DNA of 47,924 bases from an uncultured Holophagaceae bacterium (GTDB taxonomy: Bacteria > Acidobacteriota > Holophagae > Holophagales > Holophagaceae), in contig CAIPAY010000138.1 of the NCBI GenBank assembly GCA_903863195.1, forward strand, positions 1-47,924, written 5' to 3'. The notes beneath the pieces were generated by a model. That model had not been told where the DNA came from, did no database searches, and worked only from the letters and a program-made list of their open reading frames with translations. Shown here in pieces: positions 27,628-36,348 of this stretch. The translations under genes were made by a program, and so were the position numbers. Numbering within the stretch: position 1 is the stretch's first letter; every line of letters begins with the position of its first letter.

Positions 27628-28811
27628 GCTTGCTCCACCAGGATCACCGGCGCGGTGCCGTCCATGCGCTCCAGGATGCCAGCCAGCAGGGCCTCGTCGC
27701 GCAGCCAGGGCAGGCCCGGTAGCACCCGCTCCTGGGGGCGGCTGAAGGGGAACAGGGTCTGCCGCAGGCGCTCGGGGTCGCCCCCCAGGGCCTCGGCGGC
27801 GGCCTCGCGGTGGAGGCGCCGGTCCAGCTTGACGAACCGGTCGCGGCTCCGGGCCAGCTCGCTCCGGAAGCGTAGGCGCACGGCCGCGGGCCAGGCCGGA
27901 TCGGGATCACAGGTCGGGAAGGTGGCCGTGGGCAGGGCGCCGGGCCAGGCGCCCAGGCGGTCCCAGGCGCCCAGGCGCAGGGCCTCCAGCTGGCCGGGGG
28001 CCACGCGGAAGCCCGGGGGCACCACGTAGACGCTGGGGCGCGGGAGGATCCGGGGCGCAGGGAGGCCGACCCGCTCCCAGAGGGGCTCGCAGAGGCGCCA
28101 GTAGGCCCGTTCGGAGGGGCCGAGGACCACACCGCTGACCGGCAGGAGCAGGGACTGCATGAGGGGTCGCAGGGCCGCGCCGGGACTCAGCCAGTGACCC
28201 CGGGGCAAGATCTCGCCTGCCTCGAGCCGCTGGCGGCGGCCGCTGCGGGGGTCCAGGGAGAACCAGGTGGCCTGCACCCGCGGGTCCAGGGGCAGGGCGG
28301 CGCCTTCGGCCTGCAGACGCTCGGCCTGGCGCGCCAGGAGGGCCTCCAGGCCCAGGCCCCGCCAGCGCGCCAGGTCAGCCTGGATGGGCTCCCGGACCAC
28401 GGGATCGGTGGGCGAGAAGGGGCGCAGTCCCAGGGCCCAGAGGGGCTGGCCCAGGGCCAGGGTGTGGCCGCGCAGGGTGGGTTCTTGCGGCTCGGGAAGG
28501 GGGCCCCAGAGCTCCGCAGCTTCGGCCTGGTGGCTCGAGGTCCAGGGCAGCCAGCCCGTGGCGGTGCCGGGCCGGGTGTCAAAGCGGAAGCGGTGTCGGA
28601 CCAGGCGGTCCTGCCGCCAGCCCACCACGGAGGCCACCTCGGCCCGGTCATGGTCCTCGTCTGCCAGCCAGTAGACCGCCTGGGCCCCGGTGCGGCGGGC
28701 TTCGGCCAGCGCCGCCAGGGCCTTGGCCACGGACAGGGCCGGGCTCCAGCCCGCGCCGATCTGCTGCCCCGTGGCGATGACGGGCTGGCCGCCCGGTTGC
28801 GTTGTAACCAT
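27624..28811 (-). CDS. bshC: Bacillithiol cysteine-adding enzyme BshC, N-terminally short
   Basis: The product of 395 residues adds cysteine to glucosamine-malate, the last step of bacillithiol synthesis. It shows IATGQQIGAGWSPALSVAKALAAL, VYWLADEDHDRAEV and the C-terminal LFPFSRPQERVLPGLPW with a hydrophobic end. Known BshC proteins are about 540 residues and have roughly 90 residues before the GQQ motif; here GQQ starts near residue 15. The frame upstream runs into the divergent gene at 28836 and shows no BshC-like sequence, so the short form appears genuine rather than a misplaced start. It is the first gene of the seven-gene run. Confidence 0.88.
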   Translation of the reverse strand: MVTTQPGGQPVIATGQQIGAGWSPALSVAKALAALAEARRTGAQAVYWLADEDHDRAEVASVVGWRQDRLVRHRFRFDTRPGTATGWLPWTSSHQAEAAELWGPLPEPQEPTLRGHTLALGQPLWALGLRPFSPTDPVVREPIQADLARWRGLGLEALLARQAERLQAEGAALPLDPRVQATWFSLDPRSGRRQRLEAGEILPRGHWLSPGAALRPLMQSLLLPVSGVVLGPSERAYWRLCEPLWERVGLPAPRILPRPSVYVVPPGFRVAPGQLEALRLGAWDRLGAWPGALPTATFPTCDPDPAWPAAVRLRFRSELARSRDRFVKLDRRLHREAAAEALGGDPERLRQTLFPFSRPQERVLPGLPWLRDEALLAGILERMDGTAPVILVEQA

Positions 28812-28835
28812 GCGCCCCAGCCTACCCGATATGCG

Positions 28836-29309
28836 ATGCTCAACCGCATGTGGAGCGTCAAACCATGGATTCCTCCGGCCCGGCCGGACCTGGCTGCCCT
28901 GGCCATGGAGGCCGCGGACACGGCGGGCATCAACCAGCTGCGCGCCTGGCCCGAACACCGGAAGGGCGGGGTCGGTTTCGGGACGCTGCCGCCCTTCCTC
29001 GGCTGGCAGGGGGTCCAGGAGGGCCGCTGGCACCTGGCCCTGTTGCAGGCCCGGGAGGTTGGCGCCCTGATACCCGGCGCCCGCATCCAGGCGCTGCCCT
29101 CCGGCTGGCTGGAGGGGCTGGACCTGGACTCGCTGGCGCGACCTCTGGCCCGGCATCCGGACTTTCCCGGCGGGGCCTCCGTGCACGTGGTGCACCTGCC
29201 CGGCGGGGGCAGCTTCCGGGTCCGCACCTTCGGCGCACCCGCTCCGGACTTCGTGGCGGAAGTGTTGAAGCAGACCAGCCACCTACAGGTCTGGTCCCTG
29301 GCGGATTAG
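28836..29309 (+). CDS. Hypothetical protein, no family recognised
   Basis: The 157-residue frame has the base composition and codon bias of its neighbours. It is preserved between two minus-strand genes: bshC starts 25 bp upstream on the other strand and a small gene ends one base after its stop. No signal peptide, cysteine pair or membrane span is visible. The sequence is rich in Leu, Pro, Gly and Trp. ATG 28836 or 28848 may be the start; neither has a clear ribosome site. Divergence from bshC could mean shared control, but there is no evidence for function. Confidence 0.55.
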   Translation: MLNRMWSVKPWIPPARPDLAALAMEAADTAGINQLRAWPEHRKGGVGFGTLPPFLGWQGVQEGRWHLALLQAREVGALIPGARIQALPSGWLEGLDLDSLARPLARHPDFPGGASVHVVHLPGGGSFRVRTFGAPAPDFVAEVLKQTSHLQVWSLAD

Positions 29310-29310
29310 C

Positions 29311-29496
29311 CTACTTGCCGCGGTTGCTCATGCGGGTGTGGGTCACGCCGCTTTTCCCCTGGGGCTTGGTGGAGGCCTTCTGGAGGGGCTTCGGACCGGG
29401 GCCAGCCTTGGGCTTGGCGGTCGCGGGGCTGGCAGCGGCCTTGTCCACGGCCTGGAGGGACTTCAGGAGGTCGGCGGGGACGAGTGGCTTGGTCAT
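29311..29496 (-). CDS. Small basic low-complexity protein
   Basis: The 61-residue frame has an AGGAG six bases before its ATG at 29496, good support for translation. The first 20 residues can form an amphipathic helix (MTKPLVPADLLKSLQAVDK). The rest is a disordered Ala/Pro/Lys tail ending in THTRMSNRGK. It resembles nucleic-acid-binding tails but no family is recognised. It lies 19 bases downstream of the receiver-phosphatase stop on the same strand, so it may be the last gene of that operon. Confidence 0.6.
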   Translation of the reverse strand: MTKPLVPADLLKSLQAVDKAAASPATAKPKAGPGPKPLQKASTKPQGKSGVTHTRMSNRGK

Positions 29497-29515
29497 AGGT
29501 ACTCCTGCACTCATG

Positions 29516-31171
29516 CTATCCGCAGGATAGGCTGTACCGTAGGCAGTTGCCACATTCGTTGAAACTCATCTCCGAGGCCACGGACCGGATGATCATGAGG
29601 CCCCGGCCGCTGGCTTGGTGGGCATCCGCGGCCCCGGCCTGCTCCCAGGCCCGCCAGTCAAAGCCGGGTCCCGAGTCCTCGACCTCGATGCCCAGGGAGC
29701 AGACCGCGCCCTGATCCTCCCGATAGAGCCGGAAGCGGAGGGTCAGGGTGCCCGCCTCATGCGCCGCCAGGCGCTCCTTCCGGACCGCGTCATACGCCTC
29801 GAAGCCCTCCTGCTTGAGGGCCGAGTCCAGGTGCAGGAGCCCGTGGTCCAGGGCGTTGGTGGTGGCTTCCGTCAGCGTCATGGCCAGCAGCTGGTTCATG
29901 GCGCTGGGGACGCCGTGGCTGGTGAACAGGCGCAGGCAGTCCGGCAGCACCTCCCGCAGGGGATGCTGCCGGGGATCGAAACAGAGCTCGAAGGCAAAGG
30001 GGCTGGTGTGGGGGGCCTGGGCGACCGGCAGGATCTTGTCCACGCGGGAGGGGGCGACCGGCTCAGGTGGCGGCACTTCCCACAGGGCCCAGCTGACATC
30101 GTCATGCTGCTCGTTGTTGCGGATGCCCAGGTTGAGGGACTCCTGGATGACGAAGCGATGGACCTCGAAGGGGGTGTCGCGCATGCCCTGGGTCAGCACC
30201 CGGTAGGCGTCCTCCATGCCCAGGATCTCCTGGATGCCGTCCGTGAAGGTCAGGAGGCGCTCGCCGCCGGAGACGGCGACCTCTTCCACCACAGGGTCCT
30301 CGACCTGATCGAGCACCCCCGCAGGGAGGTTCCGCGAGGCGAAGCGGCGGACCTTGCCTTTGGGATTCATGAAGATGGCCTCGGGGAGGCCGGCGTTCAG
30401 CAGGGACAGGGTGCCGTTGTGGAGGTCCAGGCGCACCAGCAGGAGGCAGACGAACCGGCCCGAGGGCAGCATCTTCCGGAGCTTGGTGTTGATCTCCCGA
30501 TAGATGGTCTCCAGGGGGATGTCGCGGCTGACCATGCCCTGGAAGGCCTGGATCGCTGGAATGGTGGAGACCCCCGCCGCGAGTCCGTGGCCCGTGGCAT
30601 CGCAGAGGAGACCGAAGTGGATGCCGGGCAGGCCCTGCTGGTAGGTGCAGGCGTCGCCATTGATGCGCTCGGTCTGCAGGGTCTCCATGTGGATGTGGTC
30701 CGGCAGGGCCCGCAGGCCGGGCTCCACCAGCCGGTGCAGGATGTGCTTCGTGATGAGCATCTCCTCGTCGTTCTCGGACTTCGCGAGGGCGAGGTTCTTG
30801 TGAAGCGAGATCAGCTCCACCAGCGAGCGCACCCGCAGACGCAGCTCGTCCGGGGTGACGGGCTTGGTCAGGAACTCCACGAGGCCGGCGTCCAGGCTCT
30901 CCCGCAGGATCCGGGACTTCTCGTCCCCGGTCAGCATCACCATGGGGATGAACCGGTGAGGATCCAGTGCCTTGATGCTGCGGCAGAGCTCGATGCCGTT
31001 CAGCCCGGGCATCTGGTAGTCGGTGAGGATCAGGTCCGGCCGGTGCTCCCGGTAGAGGTCCAGGGCCTCCAGGCCGTCCCGGGCGTGGATGACCTTGTAG
31101 CCGTCGCCGGCCAGGACCGCATTCGCCACGATGTGGAAGAGGGCATCATCGTCGGCGACCAGGATCCGCAA
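29516..31171 (-). CDS. Receiver-PP2C phosphatase-HATPase fusion regulator
   Basis: The 551-residue protein joins three signalling modules. Residues 1-125 are a receiver with Asp7-Asp9 and phosphoacceptor Asp51 in LTDYQMPG. Residues about 160-365 are a SpoIIE/RsbU-type PP2C phosphatase with INGDACTY, LLCDATGHGLAAG, TFTDGIQEIL and NEQHDDVSW. Residues about 390-551 are an RsbW-like ATPase with LTEATTNALDHG, EVEDSGPGFD and GRGLMI. The second Asp of the usual GDxxD metal motif is replaced. The upstream STAS gene, two bases away, is the likely substrate, so one protein may both phosphorylate and dephosphorylate it. Confidence 0.92.
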   Translation of the reverse strand: MRILVADDDALFHIVANAVLAGDGYKVIHARDGLEALDLYREHRPDLILTDYQMPGLNGIELCRSIKALDPHRFIPMVMLTGDEKSRILRESLDAGLVEFLTKPVTPDELRLRVRSLVELISLHKNLALAKSENDEEMLITKHILHRLVEPGLRALPDHIHMETLQTERINGDACTYQQGLPGIHFGLLCDATGHGLAAGVSTIPAIQAFQGMVSRDIPLETIYREINTKLRKMLPSGRFVCLLLVRLDLHNGTLSLLNAGLPEAIFMNPKGKVRRFASRNLPAGVLDQVEDPVVEEVAVSGGERLLTFTDGIQEILGMEDAYRVLTQGMRDTPFEVHRFVIQESLNLGIRNNEQHDDVSWALWEVPPPEPVAPSRVDKILPVAQAPHTSPFAFELCFDPRQHPLREVLPDCLRLFTSHGVPSAMNQLLAMTLTEATTNALDHGLLHLDSALKQEGFEAYDAVRKERLAAHEAGTLTLRFRLYREDQGAVCSLGIEVEDSGPGFDWRAWEQAGAADAHQASGRGLMIIRSVASEMSFNECGNCLRYSLSCG

Positions 31172-31173
31172 GC

Positions 31174-31485
31174 TCAGGCCTCCCGGATCTCGAACAGCTT
31201 GCCGAACTGCACGATCTTGAGGATTCCCATCACCGCGGGGGAGGGCTTGATCAGCACCACCTGGATGCCCTTTTCTTCCGTCTTCTCGCGCAGGACCAGC
31301 AGCATGCCCAGGGACGAGGAGTCCATGTAGTGCAGGCCCGAGAGGTCCAGGGTGATCTGCTCGGTCCCCGGGTCATCCAGCAGCTCCTGGGTGGCCGAAC
31401 GGAAGGCGGTGTGGGACTCGAAGGTGAAGTTCCCCTCCAGCCGGATGAGCGAAGCCGAGGGCTCTCTGTGCAGGGTCAGCATCAT
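31174..31485 (-). CDS. STAS-domain anti-sigma-factor antagonist
   Basis: The 103-residue product is a single STAS domain like SpoIIAA/RsbV. It has the conserved loop LDLSGLHYMDSSSLGMLL, whose serine is the expected phosphorylation site, and typical N- and C-terminal strands. Such proteins switch partners with an RsbW-like kinase according to phosphorylation. It directly precedes the receiver-phosphatase-ATPase gene with a two-base gap, so the pair forms a compact partner-switching unit. No sigma factor lies nearby, so the target may be a diguanylate cyclase, transporter or distant sigma factor. Confidence 0.92.
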   Translation of the reverse strand: MMLTLHREPSASLIRLEGNFTFESHTAFRSATQELLDDPGTEQITLDLSGLHYMDSSSLGMLLVLREKTEEKGIQVVLIKPSPAVMGILKIVQFGKLFEIREA

Positions 31486-31653
31486 GGTTTTACCCCTTGG
31501 CGAGTCTTCAAGCCCAATGCATCGGTCCTTGCCTGGGGAAGAATGATTAATGGACCTGGAGGCGATGTGATCTGGTTCATGGGCCGGGCGGACTGGCGCG
31601 GATAAGCTGGTTGGGCCTGGCTGTTGGCTGGGCAGATGCGGGGATGGTGGCCC

Positions 31654-32985
31654 ATGGGCGCAGAAGCGTGGGAAGAACAGGCCAGTCGGGCCGAGCTCGC
31701 CTTCGAGGGCTGGAAGGGTGCCTCCCGGCTGGCCCGGCGTGCGCTCCTGGAGGCCTGGCTGGGGCAGGTGGCCCTGGTCCGGGAGGAGCTGGCCACGGCC
31801 ATGGCGGTCGAGACCGGCAAGCCCATCACCATGGCCCGGGGTGAGGTGGGCCGCGCCGAGATGACCCTGCGGGCGACCATCGAGGCCATCGCGACCTTCG
31901 GCGAGGAGGCCATCCCCTACGACCTGATGCCAGGGGCTGACGGCTGCCGGGCGGTGTTCCGGCGCTTCCCCCTGGGACCCGCCCTGGCCATCACGCCCTT
32001 CAACTTCCCGGTGAACCTGGCGGTCCACAAGCTGGCGCCGGCCCTGGGCGCGGGCTGCAGTGTGATCTGGAAGCCCTGTCCCCAGGCGCCGCGCACCTCC
32101 CAGCTGCTCTGGGCGAGCTTCGAGGCGGCCCGGGTGCAGGTGGGCGCGCCCCTGGCGCTGCTGCAGCTGGCCGGGTCCGATCCTGTCCAGGCCGAGGCCC
32201 TGGCCCGGGACCCCCGCATCGCCGTGGTGAGCTTCACCGGCTCCGAGCGGGTGGGCCGCCACCTGGAGCAGGTGCTGGCCGGCAAGCGGCTGCTGCTGGA
32301 GCTGGGCGGCAACGGCGCCGTGGTGGTGGACGAGGGCGTGGATCCCGTGGCTGTCGCCAAGAGCATCGCCCCGGCGGCGGTGGCCGGCGCGGGGCAGAGC
32401 TGCTCCAAGGCCCAGCGCATCTATGTCCACCGCAACCTCTGGGAGGCCTTCGCCCCGGCCTTTGTCGCGGCCATCCAGGCGCTGCCCTGCGGCGATCCCA
32501 TGGATCCGGCCACGCTGGTGGGGCCTGTCATTGACGAAGCCACGGCCCGCCGGGTGGACGCGGGCCTGGACCGGGCGGTCCAGGCTGGCGCCCAGTTCCT
32601 GCTGCGCGGCCAGCTCCAGGGTGCGCTCCTGCCGCCCGCCATCCTGACGGGCCTGGCCGAAGATGATCCGCTGCAGTGCGAGGAGGCCTTCTCGCCTGTC
32701 ACCGTGCTGACCCCGGTGGACTCCTTCGAACAGGGCCTCGCCCTTGCCGCGGCCACCCGCTTCGGGCTGCGGGCCAGCGCCTACAGCCGGGACCAGCGCC
32801 ACCTCCGCCTGGCGGAGACCACGCTGCGGGCAGGCGGGGTGCTGCTCAACCTGCCTCCCACCTTCCGGCTCGACGCCGCGCCCTTCGGCGGAGTCCGCGC
32901 CAGCGGCAATGGCTTCGAAGGCCCGCGCTGGGCCATGGAAGGCTTCACGGAAGGGCGCCTCATTGTCGAGGGGCCGGCCCTTTAG
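31654..32985 (+). CDS. NAD(P)+-dependent aldehyde dehydrogenase
   Basis: The product of about 443 residues is an aldehyde dehydrogenase. Visible are TPFNFPVNLAVHKLAPALGAGCSVIWKP, the cofactor-loop SFTGSERVGRHL, the LLLELGGNGAVVV segment with the general-base Glu, and the catalytic Cys in AGQSCSKAQRIYVH. The late EEAFSPVTVL has Ser where most have Gly (EExFGP). The N-terminus is shorter than the usual 480-500 residue enzyme. Starts at 31624 (TTG), 31636 and 31654 are possible; 31654 was chosen. The substrate is unknown. It is divergent from the STAS gene. Confidence 0.9.
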   Translation: MGAEAWEEQASRAELAFEGWKGASRLARRALLEAWLGQVALVREELATAMAVETGKPITMARGEVGRAEMTLRATIEAIATFGEEAIPYDLMPGADGCRAVFRRFPLGPALAITPFNFPVNLAVHKLAPALGAGCSVIWKPCPQAPRTSQLLWASFEAARVQVGAPLALLQLAGSDPVQAEALARDPRIAVVSFTGSERVGRHLEQVLAGKRLLLELGGNGAVVVDEGVDPVAVAKSIAPAAVAGAGQSCSKAQRIYVHRNLWEAFAPAFVAAIQALPCGDPMDPATLVGPVIDEATARRVDAGLDRAVQAGAQFLLRGQLQGALLPPAILTGLAEDDPLQCEEAFSPVTVLTPVDSFEQGLALAAATRFGLRASAYSRDQRHLRLAETTLRAGGVLLNLPPTFRLDAAPFGGVRASGNGFEGPRWAMEGFTEGRLIVEGPAL

Positions 32986-33002
32986 AAACCCTGGAGTCCG
33001 CC

Positions 33003-33326
33003 ATGCCCCTGCCCATGCCCTTCCGTTCCGGTGACCTGGTGGTGGTGGTGGCGCAGTCCCCCCGGGAGCGCTTCTGGGGCCGCATCCTCGGCCTGGAGGC
33101 CGCGGGCATCGCCCTGCGCGGCCTGGACCTGATCCCCTGGGAAGAGGTGCTGAGTCTCGTCCGCACGGGGCAGGCTGATCAGGTGGCCCTCAGTACCCGC
33201 TTCATCCCCATGCATCGCATCGAAGCGATGTACCTCGACGAGGCCAGCTCTGGCGTGCCCAGCCTGGCGGACACGTTCCGCGAGCGCACGGGCATCGACG
33301 CCCGGACCTTCCTCGCCGACGCCTGA
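33003..33326 (+). CDS. Small conserved-looking protein of unknown function
   Basis: The 107-residue frame starts with ATG seven bases after GGAG and has normal codon use. It shows a beta-rich first half ([36 protein letters not shown], a pattern of short strands and turns like a small barrel) and a helical end. No motif or membrane segment is visible. It lies between an aldehyde dehydrogenase gene and pta with gaps of 17 and 35 bp, so it is probably in the same transcript. The function is not assigned. Confidence 0.65.
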   Translation: MPLPMPFRSGDLVVVVAQSPRERFWGRILGLEAAGIALRGLDLIPWEEVLSLVRTGQADQVALSTRFIPMHRIEAMYLDEASSGVPSLADTFRERTGIDARTFLADA

Positions 33327-33361
33327 CTCTTTTACCTCACATCCTGCCGCAGGAGGCTCCC

Positions 33362-34366
33362 TTGACCAACGCCAACCACTCCCTCTGGATGGAGCGCTTC
33401 CGCGAGCGGGCCAAGGTACTGCAGCGCCACATCGTGCTGCCGGAGGGCCGTGAGGACCGCACGCTCCAGGCGGCCCAGATGCTGCTGGACCAGGGCCTCT
33501 GCCACCTCACGATCCTGGGCGATCCCTCTGACATGGCCAAGCGGGGCGCGGCCCTGGGCCTGTCCTTGAATGGTGCGCAGCTTGTGGACCCCGCCACCAG
33601 CCCGCTGCTGCCTGAACTCGCTGGCGCGTACTACGAGCGCCGCAAGGCCAAGGGCATCACCGAGGTCCAGGCCCTGGAAGCCCTCAGCAACCCCCTCTGG
33701 TTCGGGGCCATGCAGGTCCAGACCGGCCATGGGGACGGCATGGTGGCTGGGGCGCTCAACACCACCGCGGAGACTGTCCGCGCCTGCCTCCAGGCCATCG
33801 GCGCCGCCAAGGGCATCAAGACCGTCTCCAGCTTCTTCATGATGATCCACCCGGACGCATCTTTCGGTGAGCAGGGTGCGGTGATCTTCGCGGACTGCGC
33901 CGTGGTGCCGGATCCCACGCCGGAGCAGCTGGCAGACATCGCCCTCGCCGCCGCGGGGAACGCCCGCAGCGTCATGGGCGTGGAGCCTCGGGTTGCGCTG
34001 CTGAGCTTCTCCACGCGCGGCTCCGCCGAGCATCCCCGGGTGGACAAGGTGCGGGCGGCCCTGGCCATCCTCAAGGAGAAGGCGCCGGATCTGGCAGCGG
34101 ACGGCGAGCTCCAAGCCGATGCCGCGCTGCTGGCCTCCGTGGGCAGCCGCAAGGCGCCGGGCTCCGCCGTGGCGGGCCGGGCGAACGTCCTGGTCTTCCC
34201 GGATCTCGACGCCGGCAACATCAGCTACAAGATCGCCGAGCGCATGGGTGGGGCAGCCGCCATCGGGCCCTTCCTCCAGGGTCTCGCCCGTCCGGCCAAT
34301 GACCTCAGTCGCGGCTGCAGCCCCCAGGACATCGCGGATGTGGCGGTGCTGACGGCCCTGCAGTGA
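33362..34366 (+). CDS. pta: Phosphate acetyltransferase (short form)
   Basis: The 334-residue enzyme interconverts acetyl-CoA and acetyl phosphate. It begins with the family's [15 protein letters not shown], has [19 protein letters not shown], the [15 protein letters not shown] segment, [23 protein letters not shown], and ends with [18 protein letters not shown], all characteristic of Pta. It lacks the N-terminal DRTGG/BioD-like domain of long enterobacterial Pta. The start is TTG at 33362, six bases after AGGAGG. No ackA is next to it; purN overlaps its stop by four bases. Confidence 0.95.
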   Translation: MTNANHSLWMERFRERAKVLQRHIVLPEGREDRTLQAAQMLLDQGLCHLTILGDPSDMAKRGAALGLSLNGAQLVDPATSPLLPELAGAYYERRKAKGITEVQALEALSNPLWFGAMQVQTGHGDGMVAGALNTTAETVRACLQAIGAAKGIKTVSSFFMMIHPDASFGEQGAVIFADCAVVPDPTPEQLADIALAAAGNARSVMGVEPRVALLSFSTRGSAEHPRVDKVRAALAILKEKAPDLAADGELQADAALLASVGSRKAPGSAVAGRANVLVFPDLDAGNISYKIAERMGGAAAIGPFLQGLARPANDLSRGCSPQDIADVAVLTALQ

Positions 34367-34944
34367 GGCGGATCGCCTTCTTCATCTCCGGCACCGGCGG
34401 CAACGCCCTGAACCTGCTCAGGGCCTGCCGCGAGGGCCGGGTGCCCGGCCTGCCCGTGCTGGGGCTGGCCTCCACCGCCAAGGCCGGCGGCATCGCCCGG
34501 CTTGAGGCCGAGGGCCTGCCCATGGCCGTGGTGGCGAGGGGCAATTTCGACTCGGACGAGGCCTTCTCCGAGGCCTGCTACCGGGCTGCAGAGGCTGCAG
34601 GCGCCGAGGTCATCTGCCTCTGCGGCTGGCTGAAGAAGCTCACGGTGCCGACCCGCTGGAGCGGGCGCATCCTCAACATCCACCCGGGCCTGCTGCCCCG
34701 CTACGGTGGTCCCGGGATGTACGGCATGCACGTCCACCGCGCGGTGCTGGCGGCAGGGGAAGCCGAGTCGGGTGCCACCGTGCACCTGGTGGATGGCGAA
34801 TACGACCACGGCCGGGTCCTGGACCAGCTGCGGGTGCCGGTGCTGCCCGGAGACACCGCGGAGGACCTGCAGCGGCGGGTCTATGGCGCGGAGATGGAGC
34901 TCTATCCCCGGGCTCTGGCGGCGCAGCTCGGACAACGGGATTAG
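34363..34944 (+). CDS. purN: Phosphoribosylglycinamide formyltransferase
   Basis: The 193-residue enzyme transfers a formyl group from 10-formyl-THF to GAR, the third step of purine synthesis. The N-terminal phosphate loop is [13 protein letters not shown]. The catalytic triad is visible: Asn and His in [13 protein letters not shown] and Asp in [15 protein letters not shown]. The length is typical. The GTG start overlaps the pta stop by four bases, and nnr starts nine bases after its stop. No other pur gene is adjacent, so the gene is embedded in a general housekeeping operon. Confidence 0.94.
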   Translation: MRRIAFFISGTGGNALNLLRACREGRVPGLPVLGLASTAKAGGIARLEAEGLPMAVVARGNFDSDEAFSEACYRAAEAAGAEVICLCGWLKKLTVPTRWSGRILNIHPGLLPRYGGPGMYGMHVHRAVLAAGEAESGATVHLVDGEYDHGRVLDQLRVPVLPGDTAEDLQRRVYGAEMELYPRALAAQLGQRD

Positions 34945-34953
34945 ACTGGTCCC

Positions 34954-36348
34954 ATGATCCCTCTCCTCACCGCCGACGAGATGCGGGCCGCGGAACGCCA
35001 GGCCATTGGAGGCTGGGGCGTGGCGTCGCTGGTCCTGCAGGAGCACGCCGCCCTGGGTGCGCTGGCGCTCCTGCCACCCGGAGAGCCCCTCCAGGTCCTG
35101 GCCGGTCCCGGCAACAACGGGGGCGACGCCCTGGCGCTGGCCCGCCTCGCCCACCTGCAGGGGCGGGCCGTCACCGTCTGGTCGCCCTTCGCCCAACCCC
35201 ACTGGCAGGGGGACGCGGCGCAGCAGGCTCGGCTCTGGCAGGGCCTCGGGCAGACTGTCCTCACCACCGAGGCTCCCGCGCAGACCATGGCCGCCTGGCG
35301 GGGCTGGGTGGTGGACGGCCTCTTCGGCCTCGGCACCACGCGGCCACTCGAGGGTCCTGCGGCCGCCTGGGTGCAGGCGCTGAACGCCAGCGGCCTGCCC
35401 GTCCTGGCCCTGGACCTGCCCTCGGGTCTCGACCCCAGCTCCGCCGAGGTGCCGGGCGAGGCGGTGCGCGCGGTGAAGACCGCCTGCTTCGGCGCCCGCA
35501 AGGTCTGTCACGGCCTGCTGCCCGCCCGGAACTGGTGCGGCGAGATCACCTTGGTGTCCATCCCCCTCGACCAAGTCCCCACGGGCCACCTGGCGCTGCT
35601 GGAGCGGCCTGCCCTGGCCCCCCGCGCCTGGGACTCCCACAAGGGCAGCTTCGGCCACGTGGCCATCCGTGCCGGCAGCCTCGGCATGAGTGGCGCCGCC
35701 GTGCTGGCGGCCCTGGGCGCCCTCCGGGTAGGGGCCGGGCTGGTGACGGTCCTGACCGACCCCGAGGTCCGGGCGGAGATCGCCGCCCAGGTGCCCGAGG
35801 CCATGGTGCAGCCCTGGCGTGGCAAGGTGCCCGCCGAGGCCGATGTGCTGCTGGTGGGTCCCGGCGGCATCACTGAGGTGCCGGACTGGCAAGGCCCCCT
35901 GGTGGTGGACGCCTCCGCCCTCAAGGAAGGCGAGGGCCCGCGCTGGATGGATCGGCCCGGCACCGCCATCACCCCCCATCCCGGCGAGTTCGCCCGCCTC
36001 TTCCACCTGGCTCGGCCCCTGCTCATGGACGAGCGGCTGGCCCAGGCTCGGGACGTGGCCGCCGGCAAGCCCGGAGTGCTGCTGCTGAAGGGCGCCCAGA
36101 GCGTCATCGCCGGCGGCGCCAGCCCCGACCTCTGGATCAATCCGACCGGCCACCCCGGGCTCGCCACCGGCGGGAGCGGCGACCTGCTGGCGGGCATGGT
36201 GGCCGGGTTCCGCGCCCAGGGCCTGCCCATGCGCGAGGCCGTGGCCACCGCAGTCTGGTTCCACGGTGCTGCGGCGGATCGTCTTCCGGGCCCCGGCCTG
36301 CTGCCCCACGACCTCGCGGACCTGCTGCCGGAGCTGCTGCGTGGCTGA
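34954..36348 (+). CDS. nnr: Bifunctional NAD(P)HX epimerase/dehydratase
   Basis: The 464-residue protein fuses the epimerase NnrE (YjeF_N, residues about 1-205) with the ADP-dependent dehydratase NnrD (about 215-464). It repairs hydrated NADH and NADPH. N-terminal signatures are AGPGNNGGDALALAR, VDGLFGLGTTRPL and LDLPSGLDPSS. C-terminal signatures are LVGPGG, TPHPGEFARL and NPTGHPGLATGGSGDLLAGMV, the nucleotide-binding end of a ribokinase-like fold. The gene is followed by tsaE with an 8-bp overlap, a very common pairing in bacteria. Confidence 0.95.
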   Translation: MIPLLTADEMRAAERQAIGGWGVASLVLQEHAALGALALLPPGEPLQVLAGPGNNGGDALALARLAHLQGRAVTVWSPFAQPHWQGDAAQQARLWQGLGQTVLTTEAPAQTMAAWRGWVVDGLFGLGTTRPLEGPAAAWVQALNASGLPVLALDLPSGLDPSSAEVPGEAVRAVKTACFGARKVCHGLLPARNWCGEITLVSIPLDQVPTGHLALLERPALAPRAWDSHKGSFGHVAIRAGSLGMSGAAVLAALGALRVGAGLVTVLTDPEVRAEIAAQVPEAMVQPWRGKVPAEADVLLVGPGGITEVPDWQGPLVVDASALKEGEGPRWMDRPGTAITPHPGEFARLFHLARPLLMDERLAQARDVAAGKPGVLLLKGAQSVIAGGASPDLWINPTGHPGLATGGSGDLLAGMVAGFRAQGLPMREAVATAVWFHGAAADRLPGPGLLPHDLADLLPELLRG

